Assembly (NCBI GenBank): GCA_024195265.1
Contig: JAJLRJ010000008.1
Location: 28,726,932 to 28,790,931 of the forward strand
DNA length: 64,000 nucleotides
Source of the DNA: Dendrophyllia cribrosa
Taxonomy: Eukaryota; Cnidaria; Anthozoa; Scleractinia; Dendrophylliidae
Direction of reading: 5' to 3'
Made by a program: the position numbers and the translations under genes. A model generated the notes under the pieces. That model saw only the letters and a list, made by a program, of their open reading frames with translations, had not been told where the DNA came from and searched no databases. Below are positions 46,700 through 63,605 of this stretch, in pieces. The stretch's first letter is position 1. Each line of letters opens with the position of its first letter.

Positions 46700-47102
46700 A
46701 GGGAGGGTTTCACGGTTCGGCGCATGTGCACAAATAAAAAATGCTTTATTCACTTACTTGCCAATGAATTTTATCGGTTAAAAAACCACTCACATTTACT
46801 TCAATAATCACATACTATAATAAGTCCAAACAAAGCGAAGGATGACCAAAATTCACAGAAAACTTCAACGGATTACACCGACAAAGTCAACACTGAATAA
46901 AACCTTTGACCCGAAGGATTTATTCTATGCTCTGGTGGCTTTCATGGCGCACATTGGTATGTATAATCATCCATTCAATCAGCGACATTTTCACGGGCAA
47001 ATTTCCCGCCAGAGTTATCTACTCGCTTCCGATTGGTCTAAACAATGAATTTAAATGGCTTACACATAGCTTGCACATGCGCCGAACCGTGAAACCCTCC
47101 CT
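46700..47102. mobile_element. TTAA-flanked inverted-repeat element (403 bp)
   Basis: The left end AGGGAGGGTTTCACGGTTCG, continuing GCGCATGTGCA, is inverted at the right. TTAA flanks both sides (46696-46699 and 47103-47106). It sits downstream of the zinc-finger stop. The 68-codon frame within it has no recognised domain. Confidence 0.87.
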
Positions 47103-47106
47103 TTAA

Positions 47107-48243
47107 GTTCTTTGATCTAATTTAAAATGCATCATTATTCGTTTTTAGCTGTATTTGTTCTTGTCACTTTATCGGTACAGTAGATTTGAAACCAAGTTTT
47201 TCATCTTGTTAAGACATTAAGTGGGTGAAAGCTCTGGAATCAGGCTTTTATGCATTGCCCTTTTCACTCAGTTTGCTAGAAATATTGAATTGTGATGTTG
47301 AAATGATAATATAATATAGTTTGTAGACTGCATGTATATAGAGCCTCCATTTATTTATAAAATGTTATTCACTTCTCTCTCTTTGTTCTATGCTATTAAC
47401 CATTAACCAACATTTGGTTTGTAACAATATATTACACATTGCATTTTAAAATGTAGCTGTTAGAACAGATCTAGCAGAAACATTCATCTGAATGAGAAAA
47501 AAATTTATACAATGACATAGTAGCTGTTATTAATGCCAGCTAGATGTTGTTCACTTTTATTAATAAATCATAAAATAGTAATAATGATAATAATAAATGA
47601 GGCTTATTTAAAAGCATAGTAAATTACAATGTTAAAAAAATTGCCTAATAATTTTGAAGGACATTTAAAGCATTATTTTATCAATTTAAAACCAAAACAT
47701 TTCTGAGAGTAATCATTCACTACAATATTAGCTAAAAACCAATTTCAAACTCACAGAAAAGAAAAGCACTACATTAAAAAAGTCATGCAACTGAAGTTTT
47801 GGTTTTACAAACAATTGCCGGATAATTGTGTTAATGTTCTTAATGGTTAGTGGTTAATCTTTGAACAATCAGAACCAAAACTTTCACTTACAAAAAAAAT
47901 TATTTTAAACTTGACATGTACCATATGGACTGTGGTTACAACTTGTGTTAAGTAATTTATTATAGTTATTAGTATAGTTTTATTTGTCGGCAGGCCGACT
48001 TTTGCTGAACCCATCAACTTAATTTATTAGATTATAATATAATAATCATTTATGTAAGGGTTATTGTGACAGATATCAGAGATCTAAAATGAAATAAAAA
48101 ATTTTCTTAAAAAAAAAAACAGTTTTAAAAATGAGAAAAGAGATTGTTTCCAACCACACAATTCTTCTTGTTGGTAGCCTGGTAGCCCTTCAAATTGATT
48201 AATATTTTCTATATGACTTAATATAGTATATAATTATTATTAT
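47107..48243. other. Intergenic stretch between convergent genes
   Basis: Very AT-rich, with no supported exon and no clear terminal inverted repeats. Confidence 0.5.
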
Positions 48244-48445
48244 TAAGTAAGAATGTTTTTGAAGTTCTTGAAGTGTCAATACTTAAATATACAAACGTTT
48301 TGTGTTTTAACCCTTCTTCAGTGTAACTTGAAAACCGTGTGTGTCACACACACAGTTTTCAAGTTACACTGAAGAAGGGTTAAACCCGAAACGTTTGTAT
48401 GTTTAAGTATTGATAATTCAAGAACTTTAAGAACATTCTTACTTA
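48244..48445. mobile_element. Near-perfect palindrome (about 98-bp arms)
   Basis: The outer ends TAAGTAAGAATG and CATTCTTACTTA are inverted, and the arms run through AACCCTTCTTCAGTGTAACT to a GTGTGTGT/CACACACA centre near 48,345. It is consistent with a MITE; I could not fix a target duplication. Confidence 0.83.
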
Positions 48446-48902
48446 GTACTTGATTCAAAGTGTCACGCATCTCAGGGACTTTATAATTATATTATGTTAA
48501 TATAACAAGAATATTATTACTATTGACAGTTTCCAAGTAGTGTTGCAAAAATTGTGATCACACTGAACAATACCAACACCACAACACAATAGCTAACCAA
48601 CAGTTTGTTTCAACATTTCCTTTTATACAGCAGTCATTGATTGATTGAAGTCAATTAGAAACCAATCAAAATTAATGATAAAATTATTATAGAGATTAAT
48701 TTGCCGCCATTGCTGGAAAGAAAACCTATGTGTGTGGTGTGGATATCAAAGTGATGTTGCATGATAACTTTCCAGGAATGCAATGACTTTAGATGTCAGA
48801 CTGTCTGTCATTATGTTTAGATTATAAGTGAGAAAAAATAAAATCACTGATAATTACTAAATGAATAATTGGTCTTCTTTGATTTTCACAAGTCTCTGAT
48901 GT

Positions 48903-49039
48903 ATAGAGGTTTTGCACGGCAGCCATGTTGCATGGCAGGAACAATAGATTCTTTTCCCTATGGGAAAGAATGTTCTTTCTAATGCAAAACATTTTCATTG
49001 TTCCTGCCATGCAACATGGCTTCCGTGCAAAACCTCTAT
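48903..49039. mobile_element. Foldback element (43-bp arms)
   Basis: The arms 48903-48945 and 48997-49039 (ATAGAGGTTTTGCACGG... / ...CCGTGCAAAACCTCTAT) differ at about one position. The loop contains a second small hairpin (ATTCTTTTCCC/GGGAAAGAAT). Confidence 0.82.
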
Positions 49040-50486
49040 TAAATAGACTTTGTCTGTCTATTGAAACTCTGACAAGCAACTTGTGGATTCGGCCAGGGGG
49101 GTGCAGGAACCTGGGGAAGGTTGAGGGTGAAAAACAGGATTCCAAAGGTAGAAAGTATGAGAAATACTTGTGTGAAAGGGAGACAAGCAGACTATAAAAA
49201 GGTATGGGAACCTTGTCCACACCCCCTCCCCACAATCCACCACCAACCTGGCCTTTGGGGAGTATCAGAGGGGGGAGGGGAGGGGGTTGTTCGTTATACA
49301 CATGTCTATATATCTATATGGGAGATGTCTGCATGGGCAATAAGGAATAGGGTGGTGGTAACTCCCAACTTCAAGACTGCATTCTTTCTTGGACATTCCA
49401 CCACTATCAGGGTCTCTAGTGTGAGCAGTAATTACTGATTGGGTACCATGTTGAAATAAAGATTATTGTTGCTTCATATCTCCAGTACTTTTACGTCTTT
49501 ATATCCTAGCCTGTTTTTTCTTTTTTTCGTTGTTTTGTTTTTGCCACATGGAATGGACTGCTTCATGCCTTTTCTGCCCTATTCGCTACTAAGTGCAAAG
49601 GCACTTGATGACAATGATAGCCATCCTTGCCCCTTTCTTCCATAAAAGGTACAGGAATCCCCTCTTTTCAAAATGTTACAAACGTAATTATCCCTGAGAG
49701 CTGCCAAGCTGCTTCGTAGGGACCATTCACTGGGAAAAAGTCCCAGTGGTACAACCTTTTCCTTGGCGGCGCGGCTGGGGGCTTGGCGCCACCACTGCGA
49801 ACTTCGCAGGGGCCCCAGTGGCCAGTGGTGGCGCCGCGAAACGACGTCTGTTTTCTCAGGCTAGGAAATAACGAAGTGTTGGTGAAAAAATGGAATCTGA
49901 TTTCAAATAATTTCCAACAAATTTAATATCTGAAAAATTTATGAATGGCAAACTTGGGATACTGTAGGTTAAAGATTTTTCTGTTAGAATTTGAGAGTTG
50001 TGCCCTCGGCTAAAAAGCGTCGGTACTGATAACATGTAAACTTTTTCATACATTCATCTATAAAAATTAAAACGTAAGCACACGTACACCTCTCCAATTT
50101 TAACAGAAAAATCTTTTAGCTACTATCTCAAGTTTATCATTCATAAAATTGTCCAAATTCGAAAATTCTTTGAGTCAAATTACGGCTTTTTCCCATACAC
50201 GCCCCGGTACAATCGACTGTACTCCGAAGAGTTCTATCAACTGGCGCAAGTGTTTTTGGTGGGCTTGCCAAATCTGTAAATTAAAATTAAATTAAATTTG
50301 ATGATAACTGATGCTTTACTACACAAACTGCAAGTATTTGATTTTCTGAACAAGTGCCTTAGCTTGGAGGCGTCTAGGTTCAGATGGTCCAGATGGCACG
50401 ATTGGGGTGCAGAGATGCGTAGGTCACACAGGGTGATAAACAGGGTAGCAACACAGGACAGCTCTTACATTCATTATGAATAAATC
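49040..50486. other. Intergenic stretch with remnants of GC-rich repeats
   Basis: 49690-49863 is GC-rich with internal inverted GGCGCC/CCAGTGG blocks and ends ACGTCTGTTTTCTCAGGCTA, an apparent TAG...CTA-type terminus. No gene is supported; the frame at 48822-49301 is Pro-rich and spans the foldback. Confidence 0.45.
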
Positions 50487-50522
50487 CAAGATATTTTATA
50501 ATTGTCCAATTATTTTCTCTTG
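50487..50522. mobile_element. Micro-palindrome P1, copy 3 (36 bp, diverged)
   Basis: The right half CCAATTATTTTCTCTTG is identical to the 29369 copy, and the left half (CAAGATATTTTATAATTG) has diverged. The flanks ATAAATC and ATAAAAC agree at 6 of 7 positions. Confidence 0.55.
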
Positions 50523-50560
50523 ATAAAACTTGAATAAGAGTTTGATTACTTTTGTTGTGT

Positions 50561-51345
50561 CCCGGGGGAGGGAGGGGGGACCCAATATAAAAATGACGGG
50601 GTGTTATCGTACGTTTTAGGGGTGAAAATTTGTATATCGGTTCAGTAGGGCGCTGAAATCTAAAATGACCACCGTTGTTATCGCGGTACCTCTTAGGGCC
50701 ATGCGACACGCTTACGCCATTCTTACGACATGTTTACAGCACGAATTCAGGCTTCGTGCACAGGCTTCCCAAGCTCAAAATTCGACAGCTTGTGTATATA
50801 CAGAAACGTATGGGAAAATCACGGATTCTCTAAAATTGGGTAAATAACTATCTATTTTGAAATAAAGTTTACCTACCTCAAATGTGTCGCTTACTTGTGT
50901 CTTGTACTGAATTTGAAGCCATTCCGACGCCATTTAGCGAAGTTATTCGAAGTCGTTGTCTCTCCTTCTTTTTAGAAGGAGGACAACGACTTCGAATAAC
51001 TTCGCTAAATGGCGTCGGAATGGCTTCAAATTCAGTACAAGACACAAGTAAGCGACACATTTGAGGTAGGTAAACTTTATTTCAAAATAGATAGTTATTT
51101 ACCCAATTTTAGAGAATCCGTGATTTTCCCATACGTTTCTGTATATACACAAGCTGTCGAATTTTGAGCTTGGGAAGCCTGTGCTTCGTGTAAATCAACT
51201 CAAGTCATATCGTAAGCATGTCGTAAGCGTGTCGCATGCAATAAAAGTTGTACCGTGTAAATCGGCCCTTAGGGTATGAAGCCGAAAAAAAAAAATTACA
51301 GAAGCGTGTTTTGAAAATTTCCGACGAGCACCCCCGTCAATTTTG
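50561..51345. mobile_element. GC-capped MITE, copy 2, split by a large palindrome
   Basis: The left part has CCCGGGGGAGGGAGG and AATATAAAAATGACGGGG. The right part resumes at GGGTATGAAGCCGAAAAAAA and ends near CGACGAGCACCCCCGTCA. The order of motifs matches copy 1 (9730-10045) once 50701-51238 and its border are removed. Confidence 0.78.
50701..51238. mobile_element. 538-bp palindrome inserted in the GC-capped MITE
   Basis: The arms of about 260 bp meet at 50,972. The inner roughly 210 bp of each arm look identical. The outer ends share ATGCGACACGCTTACG, and the right side carries a further 27 bp ending in GGCCC that is missing on the left. CTTAGGG occurs on both borders and may be the target duplication. 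The short frames starting MCRLLVSCTEFEAIP on both strands are the same arm read twice and are not genes. Confidence 0.88.
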
Positions 51346-52845
51346 TATTGTGTCGTTGTTGGCTCGTGTCCTGTCTAGCACATTCTGCAAGTGGCAGTAT
51401 AACTGCATGTGGCAGGGGGGTGGCAGCATTCAACCTCGTCCCCAGGGCCTTCTCTACTTTTTTCAATTCAAAATGGCGGGTCGGGCGCGTTCGGAAATTT
51501 CTCGGAGTTTTTCGAAGGGTTTCCGAAGGTTTCCTAAGGATAAACCGCGCACAAATTTATTAAAAATGTCCGCCAGAAAAGACACGAACGGCCCGGGCGG
51601 ACATATTATTTATAATTTGTTTTATTCATAATATATAAATGGTATTTCCTGGGAAAAAGGAACAGAGGCAACCTGCTCAAACTTGGTGGTCCCACAGTCA
51701 AAAGTTGATGGAGCCAAAGGTGGCACGTGGCACATATTAAGTGGACAAAATGTCAAAATACACTGGTCATGGAGGTACTTTGTTCTACATGGAATTTCGA
51801 GGATGGTAATAAATTGAAAACACATTTTTACATAACTGTAGGTATGTAAATATCCCTATGACTGATATAAGCGATCCATCTCCTCTCTCCCCACATTGCA
51901 AATACACCCCAGAATCATTTCACAGTAGACGTACGCGTCAAAAATGCATATATTTTGGGATTTGATGGAGCAAGAGAGTGGGTGTCATTCATCAGATTTC
52001 AAACTCTGCAACTTTGAACTTTGCTGTTTCGCTCTTGCTTGACACTGCATGGACAAAGAGAATCCTTTAACCTTTTTTTTTTTCGTTTTCTATTCCCTCC
52101 AGCTTTTTGGAGGAGAAGGTGGGGTGGGGGTCGGGGGGGGGGTGGGGGGCAGGGTGGTTGTACACAGGCCAACTACCCTGGGTATTTTACCAGTGAACAA
52201 CAAAAGAAGAATGAGAAGTTTTACAACTGAATTCCTTTATTAACGGCATCAGGTACATGCATGTAAAATATATAATCAACATGCCAATGATAATAATTTT
52301 GTTATACCTACAGCTCCCTTTGAAGAAGTTATAATATTTTTTTACAAATTGAGCCCTATAAATAACAATTTGTTTTGTAACTTACTACATCTTAAACACC
52401 CTTTGTTCACACATGCATGAAAAATTTCAACAACCCGTTTTTAACGTCAACATAAATTAATACTGGTGTGACGAAAACAGACCACATTCAAAGAAAACCT
52501 TTTAAAGTCACATTTACCGGTAAGTTACTTATTATAACTAATATCAAACTTTTGGTCCAAGTATTTATCAGCCCAAGAGTATAATATCAAAGACATAATA
52601 AATGCCTCTTTTTATTTTGGTTAAAAAATATTTTCAAATCCAAGATAATTTACACACTTTATTGTAGTGTGCAATTAAATGCACTTTATACAATCATGTA
52701 GTAAAGAAGTAAATTACACAGACAAGTAGAAGTGACAGAGGTTTAGTAAGAAGAAATTGTCATTTTTTTTAACCAATGAAACAAAGTATTAAATAGTAGT
52801 CAAAAGAAAATACGATGTTGTGAGTAAAAATTAGTGTACTGTGGT
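51346..52845. other. Intergenic stretch
   Basis: A G-rich GGTGGGGGTCGGGG run occurs at about 52,117-52,150. The remainder is AT-rich with no supported exon. Confidence 0.45.
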
Positions 52846-53000
52846 TGTTCCAAATGATATCCATACCCCTTCCCTATGAGGGGTTTTAATCCCCCCACCC
52901 CCCACTCCTTTGCCAGGAAATTCTCAATTTTCAGACTGCCTCCCCGCTAGAAGTTTTCCAACGACCCTCCTTAGGTTGGGTATGGATATTTGCTGGAACA
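52846..53000. mobile_element. MITE of the CTGGAACA type (copy 2)
   Basis: The left end TGTTCCAAATGATATCCATA is inverted at the right (TATGGATATTTGCTGGAACA). Its interior is C/T-rich and related to 42748-42923. Confidence 0.72.
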
Positions 53001-53299
53001 TTATTCCATTATCTATTTCATGGGTTGAGTAACATTACTTAATTAACTATCAATTGACATATGAGTACAATAATTACAATTTTATAATTTGCAAATAAAC
53101 TAAAACATGACAAATGCTGATGAATATAAACTTGACTACATAATGATTGTAACTGATTAAAAACAAATGGTAAGACAAAACTGATGGAAAGGTGTACAAT
53201 TTTTCTCCTCACAAATGTTACATTACGTCAACAGTTCCACGTTTTTGTGGAATACCTGTGGCTTTTTTATTAATAATACTCTAATAGCCCATCTCCTCC

Positions 53300-53440
53300 T
53301 AGGGTCATAACTTCAGTACTGAAAATATGGTTCCACATTTTCAGTCTGTGGGTAAATTAAATCCTAAAAAGTGTGACTATCTAAAATAAATAAGGGCTTT
53401 AAAAGCAGTATTTCCCTATATGGTGCTTTTGGGTTTCAAG
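53300..53440. repeat. Dispersed, diverged copy of the 106-bp family
   Basis: GGTTCCACATTTTCAGTCTG, AAGTGTGACTATCTAAA and AGCAGTATTTCCCTATATGG follow the order of the 19780-20610 unit. It lies 3' of TDH. Confidence 0.55.
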
Positions 53441-53753
53441 AATTACTTTTCAAGTGATCAGTAGAGGGGGAACTGATGATAGTAAGGGGATGTTTTGTCT
53501 TGTTAGAAATAACTGTACCATATTTGATTTTTAATATTTTATAAAATGAAATTTTGCATTTTTCTTGATTTTTTTATTTTTGTCACTCTTGGGAGTAAAA
53601 GGATTAATGTTCTTCACTGTTTAGGTGCGATTGACGAGCACCCATGGGAGTCGCCTCCTGTATATTACTACTCACACATCAGGAAGGTACAACAGTCACA
53701 TGTAAAAGCTGGTTAACTTGTAACTGCATATCAAATTATCAGGGAATTTGAAT

Positions 53754-59360
<5,607 letters not shown>

Positions 59361-59918
59361 TTTTGTTCACTGGTCAATGGTAAGACGGTTACAGTTTGAG
59401 TCTCTACGCAAGAGTTCTTTTCTCTCTCTTCGGAAATGGAAATTGACTCATGAATTATGTGCATGCGTTTGTTGTTCGCGCGATGCGGCGAAGGGTGTAC
59501 GGCGGGAGTGCTGGGGGTGTGTTTATCGCATTAGCCAATCACATGTCAGAATGAGTAATTAGCATAACAAATGCACGGATACACGTGCTTTGGCATCCGT
59601 GCAATTCGTGACGTCCGGTCAACTGTTAAAGCGGAACACTGAAATATAACCAATTAATACAATTTAAGCAATAATACATGACTTAGCAAAAAATATATAG
59701 ATAATATAATGGTAAATAAATAAAAATTACGAGACAAGTTTCACAACACGCTCCATTTCCCCCGCACTCACATGCCGTCTGTGGCCGGTTTTTGTTACGT
59801 CATCCGCACCGCCATTCAGCGGCATTCTGTTGTTTCAAAGTCGATGAATATTAACCGAGGATTAACAGTTTAATCGTAAGTTTAGTTTCTCTGATCGAGC
59901 ATAAAAAGGTTTTTGCTG
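59361..59918. promoter_or_regulatory. 5' region of TDH
   Basis: This is the only upstream sequence before the next repeat, so it probably contains the TDH promoter and 5' untranslated region. I see no TATA box at a fixed distance. Weak palindromes (ACACGTGCTT at about 59,581 and GTGACGTCC at about 59,608) are possible bHLH or bZIP sites. Confidence 0.3.
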
Positions 59919-59927
59919 ATATTTTAG

Positions 59928-60041
59928 TAGACTTGCCACAAGTCGACCTTCGCTTTTTTACTCGAGTTTAATTCGATAAATTTGCGCGCGGAATTAAGCA
60001 GTCGCGAAAATGAGTATTGGAAGGGACATGTGGCAAGTCTA
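59928..60041. mobile_element. TAG...CTA element with 9-bp target duplication (114 bp)
   Basis: The ends are TAGACTTGCCACA and TGTGGCAAGTCTA. ATATTTTAG flanks both sides (59919-59927 and 60042-60050). Confidence 0.88.
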
Positions 60042-60560
60042 ATATTTTAGGTGTCGACAAAAACTGACAGCTAGAAAAAATAGTTGGTGTCAAGGAGCCC
60101 AAATTAACTGTGTTAGTGCTAATATAATAAGCTTTAAAAAAGCTGTATTTTTAGCAATCAGGCAGAATGATAATTGGGTAGACTGATATTATTGCAAAAG
60201 TAGCAGTCTGGGCTGTAATAAAATGCAATCAGCCATTGCAAGGCTTAGGAAAAAAGAAGGTAGTTTTGGTTGAGGTTGGCATATTGTAAATATTCTCATA
60301 TGACTATTGTCCATTTCCCCGCAAACAATATACGGTATAATAAAAAGAACTCTAAAACTCTTCTAAACAGCCTTTAATAGACAGAAAATACACAACCAGT
60401 GAATAAAAATGACAATCAAAGTGTAAAGTTTATTTCCAGAGTCAGAAGATGCTTATGATTTAGTGTGTTCAATAAAAGGTTTGTATTTACACAAAAATAG
60501 TCAAGTTTTTGTGATAAGTTATTTGTTCTATTCTGCACAAATTTCATGACCTTTGATAAA

Positions 60561-61010
60561 AAAAATACTAGTTACTTGTTTCTAGTCGGTGATTCATCAT
60601 CGTTTTGCGGCTTGTCTGCTGGAATTATGGAACTGCATTCGTAAAAAAAGAAAGTGAATTTAATTAAAATTAGATCCATATGACCTTTACATGTCAATAA
60701 AATTTGCCATCTTTGTTTGCTTTCTTTTGACACGAGGAAGCTGCATGGCCCAAGAAGTCGAAAGAAAAGAGCAAAAGATCGAGTGAGGTGCGGGATTGCG
60801 GAAACTTAACTATGCATGTTCAACAAATGAGCTGTACAGTTTGTTATTCTTTTTTTATTCAATGAGATGTAAATGAGCATGAGGTGTTTTTCTGCAATGC
60901 CGCACCTTAGTGAAAAGATCAACATCACACGGGAACATACTCAAGCAGAGCAATCTTCTTCGACTTACCCGTCGATTTGAAAGGCTGCCATTTGGCTCCT
61001 AATTCACTAA
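60561..61010 (-). other. Candidate minus-strand exons of an unidentified gene
   Basis: 61010-60973 has a pyrimidine-rich 3' splice motif, an open frame ELGAKWQPFKSTG and a GG|gtaagt donor. About 60640-60575 follows a second T-rich CAG and can encode SIIPADKPQNDDESPTRNK then stop. Their phases do not join directly, so either another exon is missing or one of them is chance. No family is recognised. Confidence 0.2.
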
Positions 61011-61649
61011 AAAGAGAAAGAAAAAGGTTTCGTTTTACAACACAACGCTTGACTTCAATCTCCAAGCTCCATTCAAAATTCAATAACTTTGCATAAGCGT
61101 AAGTTAAATGATTTTCTCAACTCGGCTAAATCTATCCACAAAACAGGTCTCCGAACATAAGCAAAACCGCTAAAATGAGCATTTCTTTAAGCAGAAATAA
61201 TATAAATCCACTATTCTTGAACAGCGTCGCGCCTGAAATTGTCGTTTTTCTGCAAGGTTTCTGTTTCGCAACAAAATTGTCTAAAAATTGAGCAGTGGCA
61301 CAACTCGAATTTGCGGCTATTACAGGTCTGTCCAGACTCCATCGTAGGAAGGTGAGGGGACGGGTAGGGCCGAGCGTGAATGGAGAGGAGAGCGAAAATG
61401 TCAGAGACTCTTCCATCATCCCGATTATTTTCATCAGGTAATACCGCTCTCGATGTTTACATCCTCCCCCAAAATCGTAGCCAGCGAGCAAGCGCTCGGG
61501 GGCAGGGGAAATTCAAAGCTCTCACTTATTTCCCCCTTCCTTCCCCCTCCCCCATTCCCGCCTCGCAGGCTATCAAAAAGGTCCATAACTTTTTACCAGG
61601 AGAATACCTTTACCAATCTAAAAATCGCCATGTTCAGAACTGTGTTGTC
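61011..61649. other. Non-coding stretch
   Basis: Overlapping frames on both strands at 61132-61655 have no recognised domain. A plus-strand ATG at 61380 followed by 19 codons and a TCAG|gtaata donor is the only gene-like signal. Confidence 0.35.
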
Positions 61650-61785
61650 AGTTAGAATTGGTACCTCTTAGGGGTAAAAATCCATTTAAGCCACGCCTAT
61701 CAAACGAGATTTGGTTCCTTTTAGGGTATTTTTCGAAAATTTCCGACGAGCACCTCCATCATTTTTATATGGGAGACCCCCGAAG
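61650..61785. mobile_element. GC-capped MITE, copy 3 (right part only)
   Basis: AGAATTGGTACCTCTTAGGG, GAGCACCTCCATC and TTTTATATGGGAGACC follow the order of the right half of the copy at 9730-10045. The left half is absent. Confidence 0.75.
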
Positions 61786-61868
61786 AGGTCACTGAATCAT
61801 CTCAAAGCACTTTGTCGTCAAATTTTGCTACGTTTCTCGTTCGAATTTTTCACCCTTTTGAACCAGCC

Positions 61869-61945
61869 TAGTCTCCTACGCAGCCGTTATTAGGGCTCGT
61901 CACGCAACGCTCCTCCCCCACTAATAACGGCTGCGTAGGAGACTA
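61869..61945. mobile_element. TAG...CTA element with 9-bp target duplication (77 bp)
   Basis: The ends are TAGTCTCCTACGCAGCCG and CGGCTGCGTAGGAGACTA, continuing to TTATTAG/CTAATAA, so the arms are 25 bp. GAACCAGCC flanks both sides (61860-61868 and 61946-61954). Confidence 0.9.
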
Positions 61946-62340
61946 GAACCAGCCCTGTTCCCTAAAAAAAATGCTCAACCGAGCTTGGCTCTACACAGAA
62001 TATGTGGGCAAGGTAACTTCCGACTCAAATAGGCCCGCTGGAACGGTCTACCTTCTAAATTTAAAATTTTACCACCGTCCGTCATTATTTCGTCCGCCAT
62101 TCTAAAACCAGTCGTCTCCTTCCTTCTTCTCAGCCCTAGCAACTATTAAAAGTAAAATATATATGTCCATTAGTATTTTACGTTTTTTTTTGGGTCAGAA
62201 AATTCAAGGATTTGAAAGCGTCAGCCACCAAAAACCAACATAGAACAACAAAGGAGAACGTTATGGTAATAGTTTTGATTGTTTTTGTCTTTACTTACTA
62301 CCGTAACATGGGTTACCTGAAAGTAACATCAAAACTTTGT

Positions 62341-62460
62341 GGCCGCTAATAAATCTCGAAAGTAGCGAGTCCCCGAAAGTAGCGCTCCCCCCCCCCCCCC
62401 CCCCCCCCCCTGAAAGTAGCGAGTCCCCCAAAAAGTAGCGAGACCATTGAAGGTTTTTTT
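62341..62460. repeat. CGAAAGTAGCGAGTCCCC repeats around a poly-C run
   Basis: Four short copies of (G/C)AAAGTAGCGAG lie on either side of a C run of 24 nt (62387-62410). The copies and the run together look like a small expanding array. Confidence 0.8.
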
Positions 62461-62569
62461 TTTTAATTACCGTATACACATACCGTATAGCTTGATTTTC
62501 TCCAATCAATAGTCACATTTTTAATGTACAATATTATCTTCGTGCAGTGTCACAAATTGATCACGATAA

Positions 62570-63602
62570 TGCACTAGTCAGTGGAAAGCCCCGCACCATC
62601 GTTCATATCCGGGGAATAGCGGGGCATTAGATGTGAGCAATCTACTAATCCCCTACTAACGCTCCGCCACTCTCAGCCATGCGGGGCACTTTTTCCATAC
62701 TAATCCGCACTTTTGCCCCCCCCCTGCCCCGGGGGAATCCGGATGGAGTTCGTGTTAATTTAAACAGTGGTTTACATAGCATCAATAAAGTTATTACTAC
62801 AAACTTTGAAATAGTTCTTAACAATAAAACAGACAATTAGACTGCAGTAAACACGTGCTTTATTTTTCTCAATTGCTGGCGCTTTGAAATATGTAAAAAG
62901 CAACATAACATGAACGTCAGAAGTAAAAGAAAACGCATCCACTAAAATATGCTTCATCCAGTGAACAGGATAAAGTAATATGTTCATACTTTCCTCACAA
63001 TGAACGGTAGAAATCATCTACATACATATGACCGTGCACTGCAGATGACCACTGCTTTATCGTCCTTCCCGACTTTTTGGACAATACCCACGGTGAAAAA
63101 GAACTAATTTATCACCGAGAGTGTAATACCAGTGAACTGTATTGGCAGGTTTTGTTTCTTACTTCGTCTAAACAATATTCGTACTGGAAAATTTAATCAT
63201 TTTTATTCCTAGGACTCAGAATTTGTTTTTGAGGCCCTTTGTCATGAATACAACGTGCTTCAAAAGTAAGATACATAACCACTCAGTTCAAATTAGGCCT
63301 TAATTTACATGCAACATGTCGGGCAAGCAATTAGACTGGGTAGGGTTTCCTGCTAATTTAAAGTATTGGTAGGTTGGCCAAAATTAGAAAGAGAAGAATA
63401 TTCAAATGTGCATCAGATGCGATTCCCCGCCCCGAGCCCCACTAATGGTCCCTGGTCAGTGAAACTTGCGCGTAATGTTGTCGCAAGCCCGGCATACCGG
63501 GACAACAGAGGCAGTATAGACAGTATAATTTCGCTCAAATGCCCCGCTAATGCCCCGCATTCCCCAGGTAGGATAGTGCGGGGCCTTCCACTGACTAGTG
63601 CA
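62570..63602. mobile_element. PIF/Harbinger-like non-autonomous element (1,033 bp)
   Basis: The ends TGCACTAGTCAGTGGAAAGC and the complementary right end are inverted, with a CCCCGCAC-type block just inside both ends. TAA flanks both sides (62567-62569 and 63603-63605), the 3-bp duplication typical of PIF/Harbinger. The interior is AT-rich and I see no transposase frame. Confidence 0.75.
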
Positions 63603-63605
63603 TAA

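Noticed and set aside
50878..51064. Two 60-codon frames on opposite strands with the same protein start (MCRLLVSC...)
   Set aside because: They are the two arms of one palindrome read in both directions, with no sign of coding selection.
61380..61438. A plus-strand first exon (MERRAKMSETLPSSRLFSS)
   Set aside because: A start and a donor are present, but no following exon can be identified in the window.
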